Source: Bradyrhizobium sp. NAS96.2
GTDB lineage: Bacteria > Pseudomonadota > Alphaproteobacteria > Rhizobiales > Xanthobacteraceae
NCBI RefSeq assembly: GCF_001908235.1
Contig: NZ_LGHK01000100.1
Span: forward strand, 59,238 to 123,237
Reading direction: 5' to 3'
DNA: 64,000 nt
In this document: piece after piece, positions 35,497-45,076 of the stretch
Position numbering within the stretch: position 1 is the stretch's first letter
Layout of the letters: the number at the start of each line of letters is the position of its first letter
The notes under the pieces: generated by a model
Seen by the model: only the letters and a program-made list of their open reading frames with translations
What the model was told of the DNA's origin: nothing
The model's database searches: none
Made by a program: the position numbers and the translations under genes

Positions 35497-36755
35497 GGGA
35501 CACCGTCATGCACGCCGGTTATCAGAGAGCAAAGCCGTTCTACGGCTGGATTGTCGTCGCGGCCGCCTTCGTCGTGACCTTCATCGGCTTCGGCAGCGCC
35601 TACACCTTCTCGTCCTTTGTCGAGTCCTTGCAGCGCGAATTCGGCGCCTCGCGCGGCTCGGTCTCGCTGGTATTCTCCTTCGCGGGCTTCCTGTATTTCG
35701 GTCTCGGCATCGTCTCCGGCCCGCTTGCCGATCGCTGGGGCGCACGCAGGCTCGCTGGCCTTGGAATGGCGCTGGTCGGTCTCGGCATGGTGCTGGCGGG
35801 ACAGGCGCAAACCATCCTTCAGGTCTATGCCGCCTACAGCATCGGGATCGGCGCCGGCGTCGGCTGCGCCTACGTCCCGACGCTCGGCGCCGTGCAACGC
35901 TGGTTCGTGCGGCGGCGTGGTTTCGCGTCGGGCCTCGCGGTCAGCGGAATCGGCGTCGGGACGCTGGTGATGCCGCCGCTCGCGACCTGGCTGATCACGA
36001 GCCTCGGCTGGCGCGATGCTTACGTGGTGCTGGGCGTCGTTGCCGTCGTCGCCGGGATCGGTGCATCGCTGCTGATCGCCGACGACCCGCGCCGCTATGG
36101 CACCGGACCGGACGGCGATCCGCTGGAGGCAGTCTCCAGCGCGCCGCTCCGCGACGGCGTCTCGATCCGCGGCGCGGTCAGGACCGCGCGCTTCGCCGGG
36201 CTCTACGCGGCCTGCCTGATCAGCGCATTCGGGGTGTTCGTGCCCTTCGTGCATCTGGTGCCGTTTGCGGTCGATCATCAGGTGGCGCCGACGCATGCCG
36301 TGCTGCTGCTCGGGATGATCGGCGTCGGCAGCACCGCCGGCCGATTCTTCCTCGGCGGCATCGCCGACCGCGTCGGCCGCGACGCATTCCTGATCGCGAT
36401 GTATCTCGGCATGGCGGTCTCGTTGGCGATCTGGGCGATTGCCGGCAGCTTCTGGTCGCTCGCAGTCTTCGCGCTGCTGTTCGGCGTGTTCTATGGCGGC
36501 TGGGTCGCGATCCTGCCCGCTGTCGTCACCGACCATTTCGGCGGCCGCAATGTCGGCGGCATCATCGGCATCCTCTACACCAGCGTCGCGTTCGGCACAC
36601 TGCTCGGTCCGAGCGCCGCCGGCTTCGCCTACGATGTCAGCCACAGCTACGTCATCCCGGTGGCGATCAGCGCAGCCGCCAACCTCGTCGCGGCCCTGAT
36701 TGCTGTCGCGACGATGCGAACGGCCTCGCCGATCGCCTCGGTCGCGCGGCCATGA
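35493..36755 (+). CDS. MFS transporter (OxlT/monocarboxylate-like)
   Basis: 420 residues, twelve helices. The opening 'FYGWIVVAAAFVVTFIGFG' and 'RGSVSLVFSFAGFLYF' match the oxalate/formate and monocarboxylate subgroup. ATG 35493 has GGGAGA upstream and overlaps the thioesterase stop. The pairing suggests import of an organic acid whose CoA ester the thioesterase releases or rescues. Confidence 0.87.
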   Translation: MRDTVMHAGYQRAKPFYGWIVVAAAFVVTFIGFGSAYTFSSFVESLQREFGASRGSVSLVFSFAGFLYFGLGIVSGPLADRWGARRLAGLGMALVGLGMVLAGQAQTILQVYAAYSIGIGAGVGCAYVPTLGAVQRWFVRRRGFASGLAVSGIGVGTLVMPPLATWLITSLGWRDAYVVLGVVAVVAGIGASLLIADDPRRYGTGPDGDPLEAVSSAPLRDGVSIRGAVRTARFAGLYAACLISAFGVFVPFVHLVPFAVDHQVAPTHAVLLLGMIGVGSTAGRFFLGGIADRVGRDAFLIAMYLGMAVSLAIWAIAGSFWSLAVFALLFGVFYGGWVAILPAVVTDHFGGRNVGGIIGILYTSVAFGTLLGPSAAGFAYDVSHSYVIPVAISAAANLVAALIAVATMRTASPIASVARP

Positions 36756-36795
36756 CGCCTCATGACGGTCGGTGACGTCAGTGCTACGCTTCGCC

Positions 36796-37500
36796 ATGAC
36801 CAATGCCTGGACTTATCGGCGAGCCGACCGTGACGACATCGTCGAGCTGGCATCGTGGCGCGGTGCCGGCTCGCTCGGCCTCAGGCCGCACTTCCATGAC
36901 GAACACCAGCTCGTGCTGGTGCTGTCCGGGTCGCGCAGCTTTCGCATCGATGGCGAAACCATCACCGTGCCTGCCGGCCATGCAGCGCTGATCCCAGCCG
37001 GCATGCTGCATGCGCCGATGCCGACGCCGGACGAGGAAACGGTTTGCCTGAACGCCTATGTTCCGGCGAGCCGCGCCTGCTCGTCGCTCCGGGTCGTCAG
37101 CTTCAGGGCTCGCTGGCAGCGCGTCGACGAGATCTCGCCCGAGCGCATCCTCGAGATCGCGGGCGACATCCTGTCGCGCGCGCCGTCTCCTTCGACCGGG
37201 CGCACCGGCCGGTCCAAGCTCGGCGCCGCCCTGACGGAGAGCCTCGCGCCGATCGGCGCAGTTGCCGCAAGCTTGGGACGAAGCCGCGAAGGGTTCAGCC
37301 GCATGGTGAGGCGCGAGCTCGGCGTCGCGCCGCATGCGTTCCGCCTGCTCGCCCGGCTCAACCTTGCGCGGCAGCTGCAGCGCGCGGGCGAGCCGATCGC
37401 TGCCGTTGCGGCCGATGCGGGCTTCTCCGACCAGAGTCACCTCACCCGGCTGTTCCGCCGCACCTTTGGCACGACGCCGGGCGTCTATTGGCGCGACTGA
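36796..37500 (+). CDS. AraC-family regulator with cupin domain
   Basis: 234 residues. Cupin ('HFHDEHQLVLVLSGSRSFRIDGE') and AraC helix-turn-helix ('VAADAGFSDQSHLTRLFRRTFGTTPGVY'). ATG 36796 is preferred; GTG 36772 would add 8 residues. It precedes the TSUP transporter gene by 73 bp on the same strand and may control it; this cupin-AraC plus transporter layout is common. Confidence 0.85.
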   Translation: MTNAWTYRRADRDDIVELASWRGAGSLGLRPHFHDEHQLVLVLSGSRSFRIDGETITVPAGHAALIPAGMLHAPMPTPDEETVCLNAYVPASRACSSLRVVSFRARWQRVDEISPERILEIAGDILSRAPSPSTGRTGRSKLGAALTESLAPIGAVAASLGRSREGFSRMVRRELGVAPHAFRLLARLNLARQLQRAGEPIAAVAADAGFSDQSHLTRLFRRTFGTTPGVYWRD

Positions 37501-37573
37501 GACGACGTCACAGGCGTTCCAGACGGACTGCGGCTCCGCCCGCTAGCCTGCTCACCCTCGAATTGGGTGACGC

Positions 37574-38338
37574 ATGGATATCCAGACAAGCCTTCTGCTG
37601 CTCGCCGCCGGTATCGCGGGAGGCATCGTCAATGCCCTGGCGGGCGGCGCGACGCTGATCACGTTTCCGGCGATGCTCGCGGCGGGCCTGCCCGCCGTCA
37701 TCGCCAACGCGTCGAATGCGGTGGCGATCTCGCCGGGGCACCTGATCGCAGCGCTCGCCGATCGCGGCAAGCTGCCGCCGCCGACACGGCGCACGATCAG
37801 CTTCGTCCTCGTCTCGACGCTCGGCGGCGCAATCGGCGCCGGCGTCCTGCTGCTGCTTCCCGAACACTTGTTCGTGCTGCCGGGACCGGCCCTGATCGGC
37901 TTCGCGACGCTGTTGTTTGCCTTCGCGCCGCAGATCCAGAGCTGGACCATCGGGCAGCAGAAGACCGCGACCCTGCCCTCGACCCGCGCGAGCGCTGCCG
38001 TGCTGGGACTGGCATGTGTCTATGGAGGGTTCTTCGGCGCCGGGCTCGGCGTCATCCTGACCGCAGTGCTGTCGGTCACTGAGCCCAACGACATCAGGGC
38101 GATCAAGGCATTGAAGAACCTGCTCGCGACCTGCGTGTCGCTCGCGGCTACACTGATCTTCATCGTAGAGGGAGCGGTGCGTTGGCCGGAGACGTTGGCG
38201 ATGCTGCTCGGCGCGATGGCCGGCGGCTATGCAGGAGGTCACCTGATCCGGGTTCTTCCCGCGCCCGTCGTCCGCCAGTTCGTCATTGTGGCCGGAGCGG
38301 TGATGACCATGATCTATGCCGCTCGATACTGGCTCTAG
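37574..38338 (+). CDS. TauE/SafE-family sulfite/organosulfonate exporter
   Basis: 254 residues with about eight membrane helices and the TSUP opening 'GIAGGIVNALAGGATLITFPAML'. A second repeat starts near 'GLACVYGGFFGAGLGVIL'. Family members move sulfite, sulfoacetate or related anions; the substrate here is not evident. Confidence 0.88.
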   Translation: MDIQTSLLLLAAGIAGGIVNALAGGATLITFPAMLAAGLPAVIANASNAVAISPGHLIAALADRGKLPPPTRRTISFVLVSTLGGAIGAGVLLLLPEHLFVLPGPALIGFATLLFAFAPQIQSWTIGQQKTATLPSTRASAAVLGLACVYGGFFGAGLGVILTAVLSVTEPNDIRAIKALKNLLATCVSLAATLIFIVEGAVRWPETLAMLLGAMAGGYAGGHLIRVLPAPVVRQFVIVAGAVMTMIYAARYWL

Positions 38339-38384
38339 ATGGAGCGAGGGAGCCGAGGCTCCCGGCTCGATAGCTGCTGAGCTG

Positions 38385-38441
38385 GAGCGTTTTCGAACGA
38401 AGCGATTACCGGCTCGCGCGAAGAAACCGCGCCAAACGAAA
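38385..38441. repeat. Rhizobiales dispersed repeat (GAGCGTTTTCGA type)
   Basis: GAGCGTTTTCGAACGAAGCG, then ACCGGCTCGCGCGAAGAAACC and GCCAAACGAAA. It matches the widely dispersed element I recall from Bradyrhizobium and other Rhizobiales genomes. It ends 1 bp before the stop of the convergent Sel1-like gene. Confidence 0.5.
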
Positions 38442-38442
38442 C

Positions 38443-38718
38443 CTAATGCGTCGTCATCCAGGCGCGGGCTTCGCGCTGGGCAGCCGCGATCTCGACGTCG
38501 GACATCTGCTCGGCGACTTCGCGGCGGTGCGCGATCGCGTCGGTACGTCCCTTGAGCGCCGCCAGGTTGAACCATTTGTGCGCCGCGACGAGGTTGACCA
38601 CGCCGGAGCGGCCGCTCGCCCAATACATGCCGCGCTCGAACAGCACGTCCTGGATTGCGGTCGCAGCAACCGGGACGGCGCTTTCCTGATCGATGACCCC
38701 CTGAAACATTGTCGTCAT
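38443..38718 (-). CDS. Small Sel1-repeat-like protein
   Basis: 91 residues. The segment 'AAHKWFNLAALKGRTDAIAHR' followed by 'REVAEQMSDVEIAAAQREARAW' matches the last unit of Sel1/TPR-like proteins. No signal peptide. Probably a protein-binding scaffold or regulator. ATG 38718 lacks a strong ribosome binding site. Confidence 0.65.
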   Translation of the reverse strand: MTTMFQGVIDQESAVPVAATAIQDVLFERGMYWASGRSGVVNLVAAHKWFNLAALKGRTDAIAHRREVAEQMSDVEIAAAQREARAWMTTH

Positions 38719-39475
38719 TCCCCTTTTTGTTGTTGGCCGCCCTCCCCCGAGCGCGGCCCCCGTCCACTGTTCAAACGTCCTGCTATTCCCTCGCCGTTTG
38801 CCGGCTTGTTGGGATGATCATGGCCCATCAAATTTGAAGAGCGGTTTAAGTATCGCGATGAACGGGATGTAAACCGGCGCCGCCGGGAGCGCTGCGCGGA
38901 ATCGCAGAAGTGCCTGTGCCGCCGGCACTTCCTTCCATTCGTGAACGCCGGTTTACCCTGGTGCTTCGGACAACGATAACCATCGTGGACAATGGCCGCG
39001 CCTATCGGCCGGCCCTCGCCGGTGATCGGTCTCGAAATTGACGGAGGGGTGCGAGACCCGTCGGACGATCCACGGACGGCGCGCACACAAAAGCAACGCG
39101 AGGCCGTCAGGCCCAACGTCGATCCAGAACTGGGATGTGGGAAAGTGGCTGCCGGGCGCGGACTGCGCGGGCCGCCGGAACGAGGGGGTCGGCGAACACG
39201 TCAGGACCAGATTTCAGCTCGGCATTCTCGCCGGTGAAATTGCGGAACCAAGCGGGCTCCGCACCGAACGAAGAAATCTCTGTTTCTTCTGCCGGATCGG
39301 TTTTGGGAAGGTCGCCCTCTCCGAAATTCGATCCAGCCGTTTGACCTGATGTCTCGCCGACACCCTCTTTCGTCAGCCAGAGCCTTGGGGTGGGATGTGC
39401 CTCTCAGCAGTCCGTCCGCTGGCTCTCGCGACGTGCCGGCGTCAAGCCGCCGGCAATCCTCTCAAGGCGAGAGGC
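38719..39475. other. Long intergenic region
   Basis: 757 bp. Several short open frames overlap on both strands, but none shows a good start site or protein-like composition. Near its right end a 6-bp stem CCTCTC/GAGAGG (39458-39474) sits just after the lysine-rich gene's stop and could be its terminator, though without a T-run. Confidence 0.4.
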
Positions 39476-39574
39476 TTACTTCTTCTTGGCGACCTTGCGG
39501 GTCTTCTTCGCAGTCTTCTTCACTGCGCTCTTGGCCTTCTTCGCCTTCTTCGCCTTCTTTGCCTTCTTAGCCAT
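39476..39574 (-). CDS. 32-residue Lys/Ala-rich histone-H1-like peptide
   Basis: 32 residues: 17 Lys, 8 Ala, 1 Arg, with repeated AKK units and no acidic residue. CTGGAGGG 5 nt upstream of ATG 39574 is a strong ribosome binding site, so the short frame is probably translated; in-frame sequence upstream does not look coding. Lys/Ala repeats of this kind occur in H1-like bacterial nucleoid proteins, so nucleic-acid binding is the likely role. About 170 bp upstream the DNA is unusually AT-rich for this genome. Confidence 0.7.
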   Translation of the reverse strand: MAKKAKKAKKAKKAKSAVKKTAKKTRKVAKKK

Positions 39575-40174
39575 GTTGCCCTCCAGTATGTGAGATGGCT
39601 CTACTTCGCTGCGTGCACTCGGGAATCGATATGCACTACTTCCCGAATACACCAACAGACTGAAAAAAACAGTGTCCCGCTTAAGGAAGTGTTGACGCAG
39701 CGGTGGCAGTGCGCACAGCGCGCGCCGCCGTTCAAATCGACGATGCATTCGCGCGACGATGCAAGAAGTGCAACAGCGGCCGATATCGGCATTTGTCAAC
39801 GTTGCAGGAAATGCCTTGTATTGCAGGCTTTCCATGAGTTCGCATTGAAGCGATCGGCGCGCGATCGTCATTGCGCTGAGTCGCGAGCGACGACGAAAAG
39901 CGGCGCGTCGCCGACGCCGAGTCGTAATTTTTGGCAACGAAAAAATTTTCGTGGGAAAGACGGCTTTTGCCTCGTTTGAGGTCGTCCGAGCCGGTTTCGC
40001 GAACGAATCGCAGCTTCGCCGATTCGGCGGCGATGGCGTCAGTGCGACCGTCGACGGAGGCTGTGAGCTGGGATCACGCCGCGTTCACGCGCGCGCGACG
40101 ACGCCAAAAGGTGATCGCGCGGGAGCATGATCCGGTTGGATCATGCGCCAAGGACAACATCATTGTCCTGTTCG
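39575..40174. other. Intergenic region with inverted repeat near gatB
   Basis: 600 bp. No supported gene. A perfect inverted repeat, GCATGATCC (40125-40133) and GGATCATGC (40138-40146) with a 4-nt loop, lies 28 bp past the gatB stop. It resembles a dispersed Bradyrhizobium element and may act as a 3' hairpin. The stretch 39927-39960 is AT-rich. Confidence 0.5.
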
Positions 40175-41662
40175 TCAGATGCCGAGCTTCGACTTCAGGA
40201 GGTCGTTGACCGCTTGCGGGTTCGCCTTGCCGCCCGACGACTTCATCACTTGACCGACGAACCAGCCGACCAGTTGCGGCTTCGCCTTGGCCTGCTCGAC
40301 CTTGTCGGGATTGGCCGCGATGATGTCGTCGACCACCTTCTCGATCGCGCCGAGGTCGGTGACCTGCTTCATACCGCGCGTCTCGACGAGCGCGCGCGGA
40401 TCGCCGCCTTCCTGCCAGACGATCTCGAACAAGTCCTTGGCGATCTTGCCGGAAATCGTTCCCTCGCCGATCAGATCGACGATCGCGGCGAGTTGCTGTG
40501 CCGATACCGGCGAGGCAGCGATCGCAACGCTCTCCTTGTTCAGCCGGCCGAACAGCTCGTTGATCACCCAGTTGGCCGCGAGCTTGCCGTCGCGCGCCTT
40601 GTCGGCAAGACCTGAAAGCACCGTCTCGTAGAACTCCGCGCTCTCGCGCTCGGCGACCAACACGCTCGCATCATAGGGCGACAGGCCAAAGCCCGTAATA
40701 AAACGGGACCGCTTCTGATCGGGCAGTTCCGGCAGCTGCGCCTTGAGGTCGTCGACGAAGGCCTGGCTGAACTCGAGCGGCAGGAGATCGGGATCCGGGA
40801 AGTAACGGTAGTCGTGCGCCTCTTCCTTGGAGCGCATCGACCGGGTCTCGCCCTTGTTCGGATCGAACAGCCGGGTCTCCTGGTCGATGGTGCCGCCGTC
40901 CTCGATGATCTCGATCTGACGCCGCGCCTCGTACTCGATCGCCTGGCCGATGAAGTTGACCGAGTTCATGTTCTTGATTTCACAACGGGTGCCGAATGCG
41001 GTCTCGCCGTAGCGGCGCACCGAGACGTTGACGTCGGCGCGCAGGTTGCCCTTCTCCATGTCGCCGTCGCAGGTGCCGAGGTAGCGCAGGATCGAGCGCA
41101 GCTTGGTGACGTAGGCCTTGGCCTGCTCGGCATCGCGGATGTCGGGCTTGGAGACGATCTCCATCAGCGCGACGCCGCACCGGTTGAGGTCGACATAGGA
41201 CATCGTCGGCGACTGATCGTGCAGCAGCTTGCCGGCGTCCTGTTCCAAATGCAGCCGCTCGATCCCGATGGTGACGCTGCGGCCGCCGTCGAGCTCGAGC
41301 GACACCTCGCCCTCGCCCACGATCGGCGACTTGTATTGGCTGATCTGGTAGCCCTGCGGCGAGTCCGGATAGAAATAGTTCTTGCGGTCGAACACCGAGC
41401 GCAGGTTGATCTTCGCATTCAGCCCGAGGCCGGTGAGCACCGCCTGGCGGACGCACTCCTCGTTGATGACAGGCAGCATGCCCGGCATCGCGGCATCGAC
41501 CAGCGAGACATGGGAGTTGGGCTCGCCGCCGAACGCGGTCGACGCGCCGGAAAACAGCTTTGAGTTCGAGGTGACCTGGGCATGGACCTCCATGCCGATC
41601 ACGACCTCCCAATCGCCGGTGGCGCTCTTGATCAGTCTATGCGGGGCGGCAGATGCGGTCAT
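40175..41662 (-). CDS. gatB: Asp/Glu-tRNA amidotransferase subunit B
   Basis: 495 residues. 'WEVVIGMEVHAQVTSNSKLFSG' and 'FYPDSPQGYQISQYKSPIVGEG' are GatB hallmarks; the C-terminal YqeY-like domain follows. With GatC and GatA it converts misacylated Glu-tRNA(Gln) and Asp-tRNA(Asn) to the amides. ATG 41662 is chosen; in-frame sequence upstream is low-complexity. It is downstream of gatCA on the same strand, with a patatin gene between. Confidence 0.95.
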   Translation of the reverse strand: MTASAAPHRLIKSATGDWEVVIGMEVHAQVTSNSKLFSGASTAFGGEPNSHVSLVDAAMPGMLPVINEECVRQAVLTGLGLNAKINLRSVFDRKNYFYPDSPQGYQISQYKSPIVGEGEVSLELDGGRSVTIGIERLHLEQDAGKLLHDQSPTMSYVDLNRCGVALMEIVSKPDIRDAEQAKAYVTKLRSILRYLGTCDGDMEKGNLRADVNVSVRRYGETAFGTRCEIKNMNSVNFIGQAIEYEARRQIEIIEDGGTIDQETRLFDPNKGETRSMRSKEEAHDYRYFPDPDLLPLEFSQAFVDDLKAQLPELPDQKRSRFITGFGLSPYDASVLVAERESAEFYETVLSGLADKARDGKLAANWVINELFGRLNKESVAIAASPVSAQQLAAIVDLIGEGTISGKIAKDLFEIVWQEGGDPRALVETRGMKQVTDLGAIEKVVDDIIAANPDKVEQAKAKPQLVGWFVGQVMKSSGGKANPQAVNDLLKSKLGI

Positions 41663-41789
41663 GGATCTCGGTTTCCGGACAAGTGATATCTGGGATGGAT
41701 TGGGCTTCGCGCAACCGACCGCGCCAGTCAAGCCGCCTTGCTGTCCCCTTGCCGCCCTTGCGGCCCATAGCGGCGCATTGGGGCGCGGA

Positions 41790-43187
41790 TCAGAGCCCGC
41801 GCCGGAACTGCTGGTAGGCCTTGCTCGAGCGCAGCGCGTCCGCGCCGCCCGCAATCAGCTGGTCGACCTGCTCCGGCGGCAGCGACAGCCGCGTCGGGAT
41901 GGCGTTCAGGATACCGGCACGTTCCGGCCCAAGCCGGTCGAAGCCGAGCCGCTCGACATAGATCGCGACGTCGCCGCACTTCCAGCCGGCACCAACGCCG
42001 AGCCGGCTCCGATCCGCCGCCGACAGGCCGCAGCGCCAGCGCTTCAGCTTGCCCGACCAGTCGCTGGCGAGCGACGTGAAGGCGGCGTAGCTCGAACGCA
42101 CGCTGGCATCGATTGCGGTGTCGGCCGCCGCCGATACCAGCTCGACGCCGTTCGGTCCTTCGAGCGTCTGCACGAAATCGCCGGAGACGCCGCGGCCGGC
42201 ATCGACCACCAGGAACAGGATGCGCTTCAGCTTGGCCGCCTGTCGCTCGTCGAGCGGCTCGTAAGGGCGCTGCGCGGCGAGCAGACCGATGCTGAGCCCC
42301 GACAGGCCGTAATTGTCGACCAGCCCGCCATCGAGCAGCTTGACGTAGCGCATCGAGCCGTCGCGGTAGCGCGCCTGGGCCTCGGCGTAGGAGCGCAGCA
42401 AAGGTTGCGCGTTCGGATCGTTGCGCACCCGATCGTACCAGGGCGGCAGCGGCGCGGCGCAGCCGCCGGGATAGGTTTGCAGCACGATCGGGGCGAATGC
42501 CAGCGGCACCGCGGCGGACGCCGCCACCGCTTCGGCGACACGATAGGAGCGGATGTCACTGCACAGCGCATCGAACGAGGTCTTGCCGAACACGAACGGC
42601 GTGCGGTTGTAGATGTCGGAGGCGTTGATCCACACCCGCGGCCGGCGGTCGTCCGGCAATGCCTCGAACCGCGCGCCGTCGAACAGATTCTGGTCGAGCC
42701 AGTCGGTGAACTGGCTGTCATTGACGCCGCCGCCCAGCGCGCGCCCGATATTGCCGAGCGAGATCCTGGTCTTCAGTCCCTCCTCGGCATTGCGCAGCAG
42801 GAAACGTTCGCGGAAATCGGCAAGCGCCGCGCGCCGCTTCAATCCGAAATAAGCCGCGGTGACCGATCCGCCGGAGACGCCGGAGACGAAATCGACGCGA
42901 TCGAGCAGCGTCTTGCTGCCGGCGGCACTGGAGTGCACCCGGTCGAGCTCTTCGAGCACGCCGAACGAAAACGCGGCCGCGCGCGTGCCGCCGCCGGAGA
43001 ACGACAGCGCGAGCAACAGGTCATCTTCATAGGTCGGATAGTCGCGGGCGCTATTGTTGTCGGCGAGCGCGGCACCGAGCGGCACGTTGCCGGGCAGATT
43101 GTAGACGGAGGCGCAGCCGGCAAGGCCCGCTCCCACCACGGCCACCAGCAGCGCTGACAGCCATCCCCCTATGCCCGACCCACGCAC
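41790..43187 (-). CDS. Patatin-like phospholipase, lipoprotein
   Basis: 465 residues. Lipobox LAGC at about 22-25 marks an outer- or inner-membrane-anchored lipoprotein. Patatin motifs: oxyanion loop 'SFSGGGTRAAAF' (about 62-73), nucleophile Ser105 in 'SGVSGGSV', and catalytic Asp286 in 'LLDGGLVDN'. It should hydrolyse phospholipids or other acyl esters in the envelope. GTG 43187 is the start, with AGAGAG upstream. Confidence 0.88.
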   Translation of the reverse strand: MRGSGIGGWLSALLVAVVGAGLAGCASVYNLPGNVPLGAALADNNSARDYPTYEDDLLLALSFSGGGTRAAAFSFGVLEELDRVHSSAAGSKTLLDRVDFVSGVSGGSVTAAYFGLKRRAALADFRERFLLRNAEEGLKTRISLGNIGRALGGGVNDSQFTDWLDQNLFDGARFEALPDDRRPRVWINASDIYNRTPFVFGKTSFDALCSDIRSYRVAEAVAASAAVPLAFAPIVLQTYPGGCAAPLPPWYDRVRNDPNAQPLLRSYAEAQARYRDGSMRYVKLLDGGLVDNYGLSGLSIGLLAAQRPYEPLDERQAAKLKRILFLVVDAGRGVSGDFVQTLEGPNGVELVSAAADTAIDASVRSSYAAFTSLASDWSGKLKRWRCGLSAADRSRLGVGAGWKCGDVAIYVERLGFDRLGPERAGILNAIPTRLSLPPEQVDQLIAGGADALRSSKAYQQFRRGL

Positions 43188-43306
43188 GAATACTCTCTTT
43201 GCAACTGGCCCCCGCCCGGTTCCACCAGCCTATCACGGTCAATCTGGGCGCCGGCATGGCGGCCGAAACACGGTTAATGCTCGCGGTGCCACCGCACCGG
43301 TGTCCT

Positions 43307-43597
43307 TTAGCCGCGCTGTGTCAGCAGCGCGGTGACGATCCGCTCCCACTCGGCCTCGAGCGTGTCCTTTGCGACCGGCTGGCCGGCCCGGCGATACCAG
43401 TAGCCGGCATTGCCGAGGTCGCCCTCGACGCGATGCAGATAGGCATGCACCCAGGCCGAGTTAGCGTCGCTCTCGTCCTGCACGATGCGGTGCGCCTGGT
43501 CCCAATCGCCCTTCTTCGCCCACCACATTGCGGCGAGCGGCGGCGACAGCGCCGCATCGGGCGCTGCGTCAACGAGAGTGGCGCGGAAGTCCGCCAT
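43307..43597 (-). CDS. Conserved hypothetical protein downstream of gatA
   Basis: 96 residues, rich in Trp and Ala ('MWWAKKGDWDQAHRIVQDESDANSAWVHAYLHRVEGDLGNAGYWYRRAG'), helical, like a single TPR-type pair. It lies 3 bp after the gatA stop, so it is cotranscribed. Proteins of this kind are conserved in alphaproteobacteria; role unknown. Confidence 0.72.
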   Translation of the reverse strand: MADFRATLVDAAPDAALSPPLAAMWWAKKGDWDQAHRIVQDESDANSAWVHAYLHRVEGDLGNAGYWYRRAGQPVAKDTLEAEWERIVTALLTQRG

Positions 43598-43600
43598 CGC

Positions 43601-45076
43601 TCACCACCATTTGGGCGCCGTGAACCGGCCGGCCGCCTGCTCGATCACCTCGCCGAGCGAGAACAGCGTCTCCTCGTCGAACGGACGGCCGATCAGTTGC
43701 AGGCCGAGCGGCAAGCCCTGGGCGTCCTTGCCCGCGGGCACCGCGATGCCCGGCAGGCCCGCCATGTTCACGGTCACCGTGAAGATGTCGTTGAGATACA
43801 TCTCGACCGGATCGGCGCCGCCCTTCTCGCCGATGCCGAACGCCGCTGACGGCGTCGCCGGCGTCAGGATCGCATGCACGCCCTTGGCGAAGCAGTCCTC
43901 GAAATCCTTCTTGATCAGCGTCCGCACCTTCTGCGCACGCAGATAATAGGCGTCGTAATAGCCGGCCGAGAGCACATAGGTGCCGATCAGCACGCGGCGG
44001 CGCACCTCATCACCGAAGCCATCGGCGCGGGTGTTCTCGTACATCTCGATGATGCTCTTGCCCGGCTCGCGCAGCCCGTAGCGCACGCCGTCATAGCGCG
44101 CGAGGTTCGACGAAGCCTCCGCCGGCGCCACGATGTAATAGGCCGGCAGTGCGTATTTGGTGTGCGGCAGCGACACCTCGACGAGCTCGGCGCCCGCGGC
44201 CTTCAGCCATTGCGCGCCGTCGCTCCACAGCTTTTCGATCTCGGCCGGCATGCCGTCGAGCCGATATTCCCTGGGGATGCCGATCTTCATGCCCTTCACG
44301 GACTTGCCGATCGCTGCCTCGTAGTCCGGCACCGCGATATCGACCGACGTGGTGTCCTTCGGATCGTGACCGGCCATCGAGCGCATCAGGATCGCGGCGT
44401 CGCGCGTGGTGCGCGCGATCGGGCCGGCCTGGTCGAGCGAAGATGCGAACGCCACGATGCCCCAGCGCGAGCAGCGGCCATAGGTCGGCTTGATGCCGAC
44501 GGTCGCGGTGAACGCAGCGGGCTGACGGATCGAGCCGCCGGTATCGGTCGCAGTCGCGCCCATGCAGAGCAGCGCCGCCACCGCCGAGGCTGAGCCGCCC
44601 GACGAGCCGCCCGGCACCAGCGTGGTGTTGGAGCCCTCGCGGCGCCACGGATTGGTGACCGGGCCGAAGCATGAGGTCTCGTTCGACGAGCCCATCGCGA
44701 ACTCGTCATTGTTGAGCTTGCCGAGCAACACGGCGCCGTCACGCCAGAGCTGCGAGGTCACCGTCGACTCGTAGGGCGGGATGAAATTGCCGAGGATCTT
44801 CGAGCACGCCGTGGTTCTGATATCGCGGGTGGCGAACAGATCCTTGATGCCGAGCGGAATGCCGACCAGCGGTCCGCCGTCACCCTTTGCAATTTTCTCG
44901 TCGGCGGCCTTGGCCATCTCGCGCGCCCGGTCGGGCGTCTCGAGCACATAGGCATTGAGCACGCGCGCGGCTTCGATGGCCGCGAGATGCGCATCGGTCA
45001 GCTCGCAGGCGGTGAAAGACTTGCTCGCCAGGCCCTCGCGGGCCTCGGCGATCGTCAGCGATGTCAAATCGGTCAT
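43601..45076 (-). CDS. gatA: Asp/Glu-tRNA amidotransferase subunit A
   Basis: 491 residues. Amidase-signature enzyme with the triad Lys ('GIPLGIKDLFAT'), cis-Ser and nucleophile Ser in 'PGGSSGGSA' and 'TDTGGSIRQPAAF'. It frees ammonia from glutamine for GatB. Its ATG overlaps the stop of a 78-residue gene (ATGA), itself downstream of gatC. Confidence 0.96.
   Translation of the reverse strand: MTDLTSLTIAEAREGLASKSFTACELTDAHLAAIEAARVLNAYVLETPDRAREMAKAADEKIAKGDGGPLVGIPLGIKDLFATRDIRTTACSKILGNFIPPYESTVTSQLWRDGAVLLGKLNNDEFAMGSSNETSCFGPVTNPWRREGSNTTLVPGGSSGGSASAVAALLCMGATATDTGGSIRQPAAFTATVGIKPTYGRCSRWGIVAFASSLDQAGPIARTTRDAAILMRSMAGHDPKDTTSVDIAVPDYEAAIGKSVKGMKIGIPREYRLDGMPAEIEKLWSDGAQWLKAAGAELVEVSLPHTKYALPAYYIVAPAEASSNLARYDGVRYGLREPGKSIIEMYENTRADGFGDEVRRRVLIGTYVLSAGYYDAYYLRAQKVRTLIKKDFEDCFAKGVHAILTPATPSAAFGIGEKGGADPVEMYLNDIFTVTVNMAGLPGIAVPAGKDAQGLPLGLQLIGRPFDEETLFSLGEVIEQAAGRFTAPKWW

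Noticed and set aside
38992..39237. 81-residue forward open frame in the long intergenic region
   Set aside because: No ribosome binding site; Arg/Gly/Pro-rich with no fold-like pattern; other frames are equally open.
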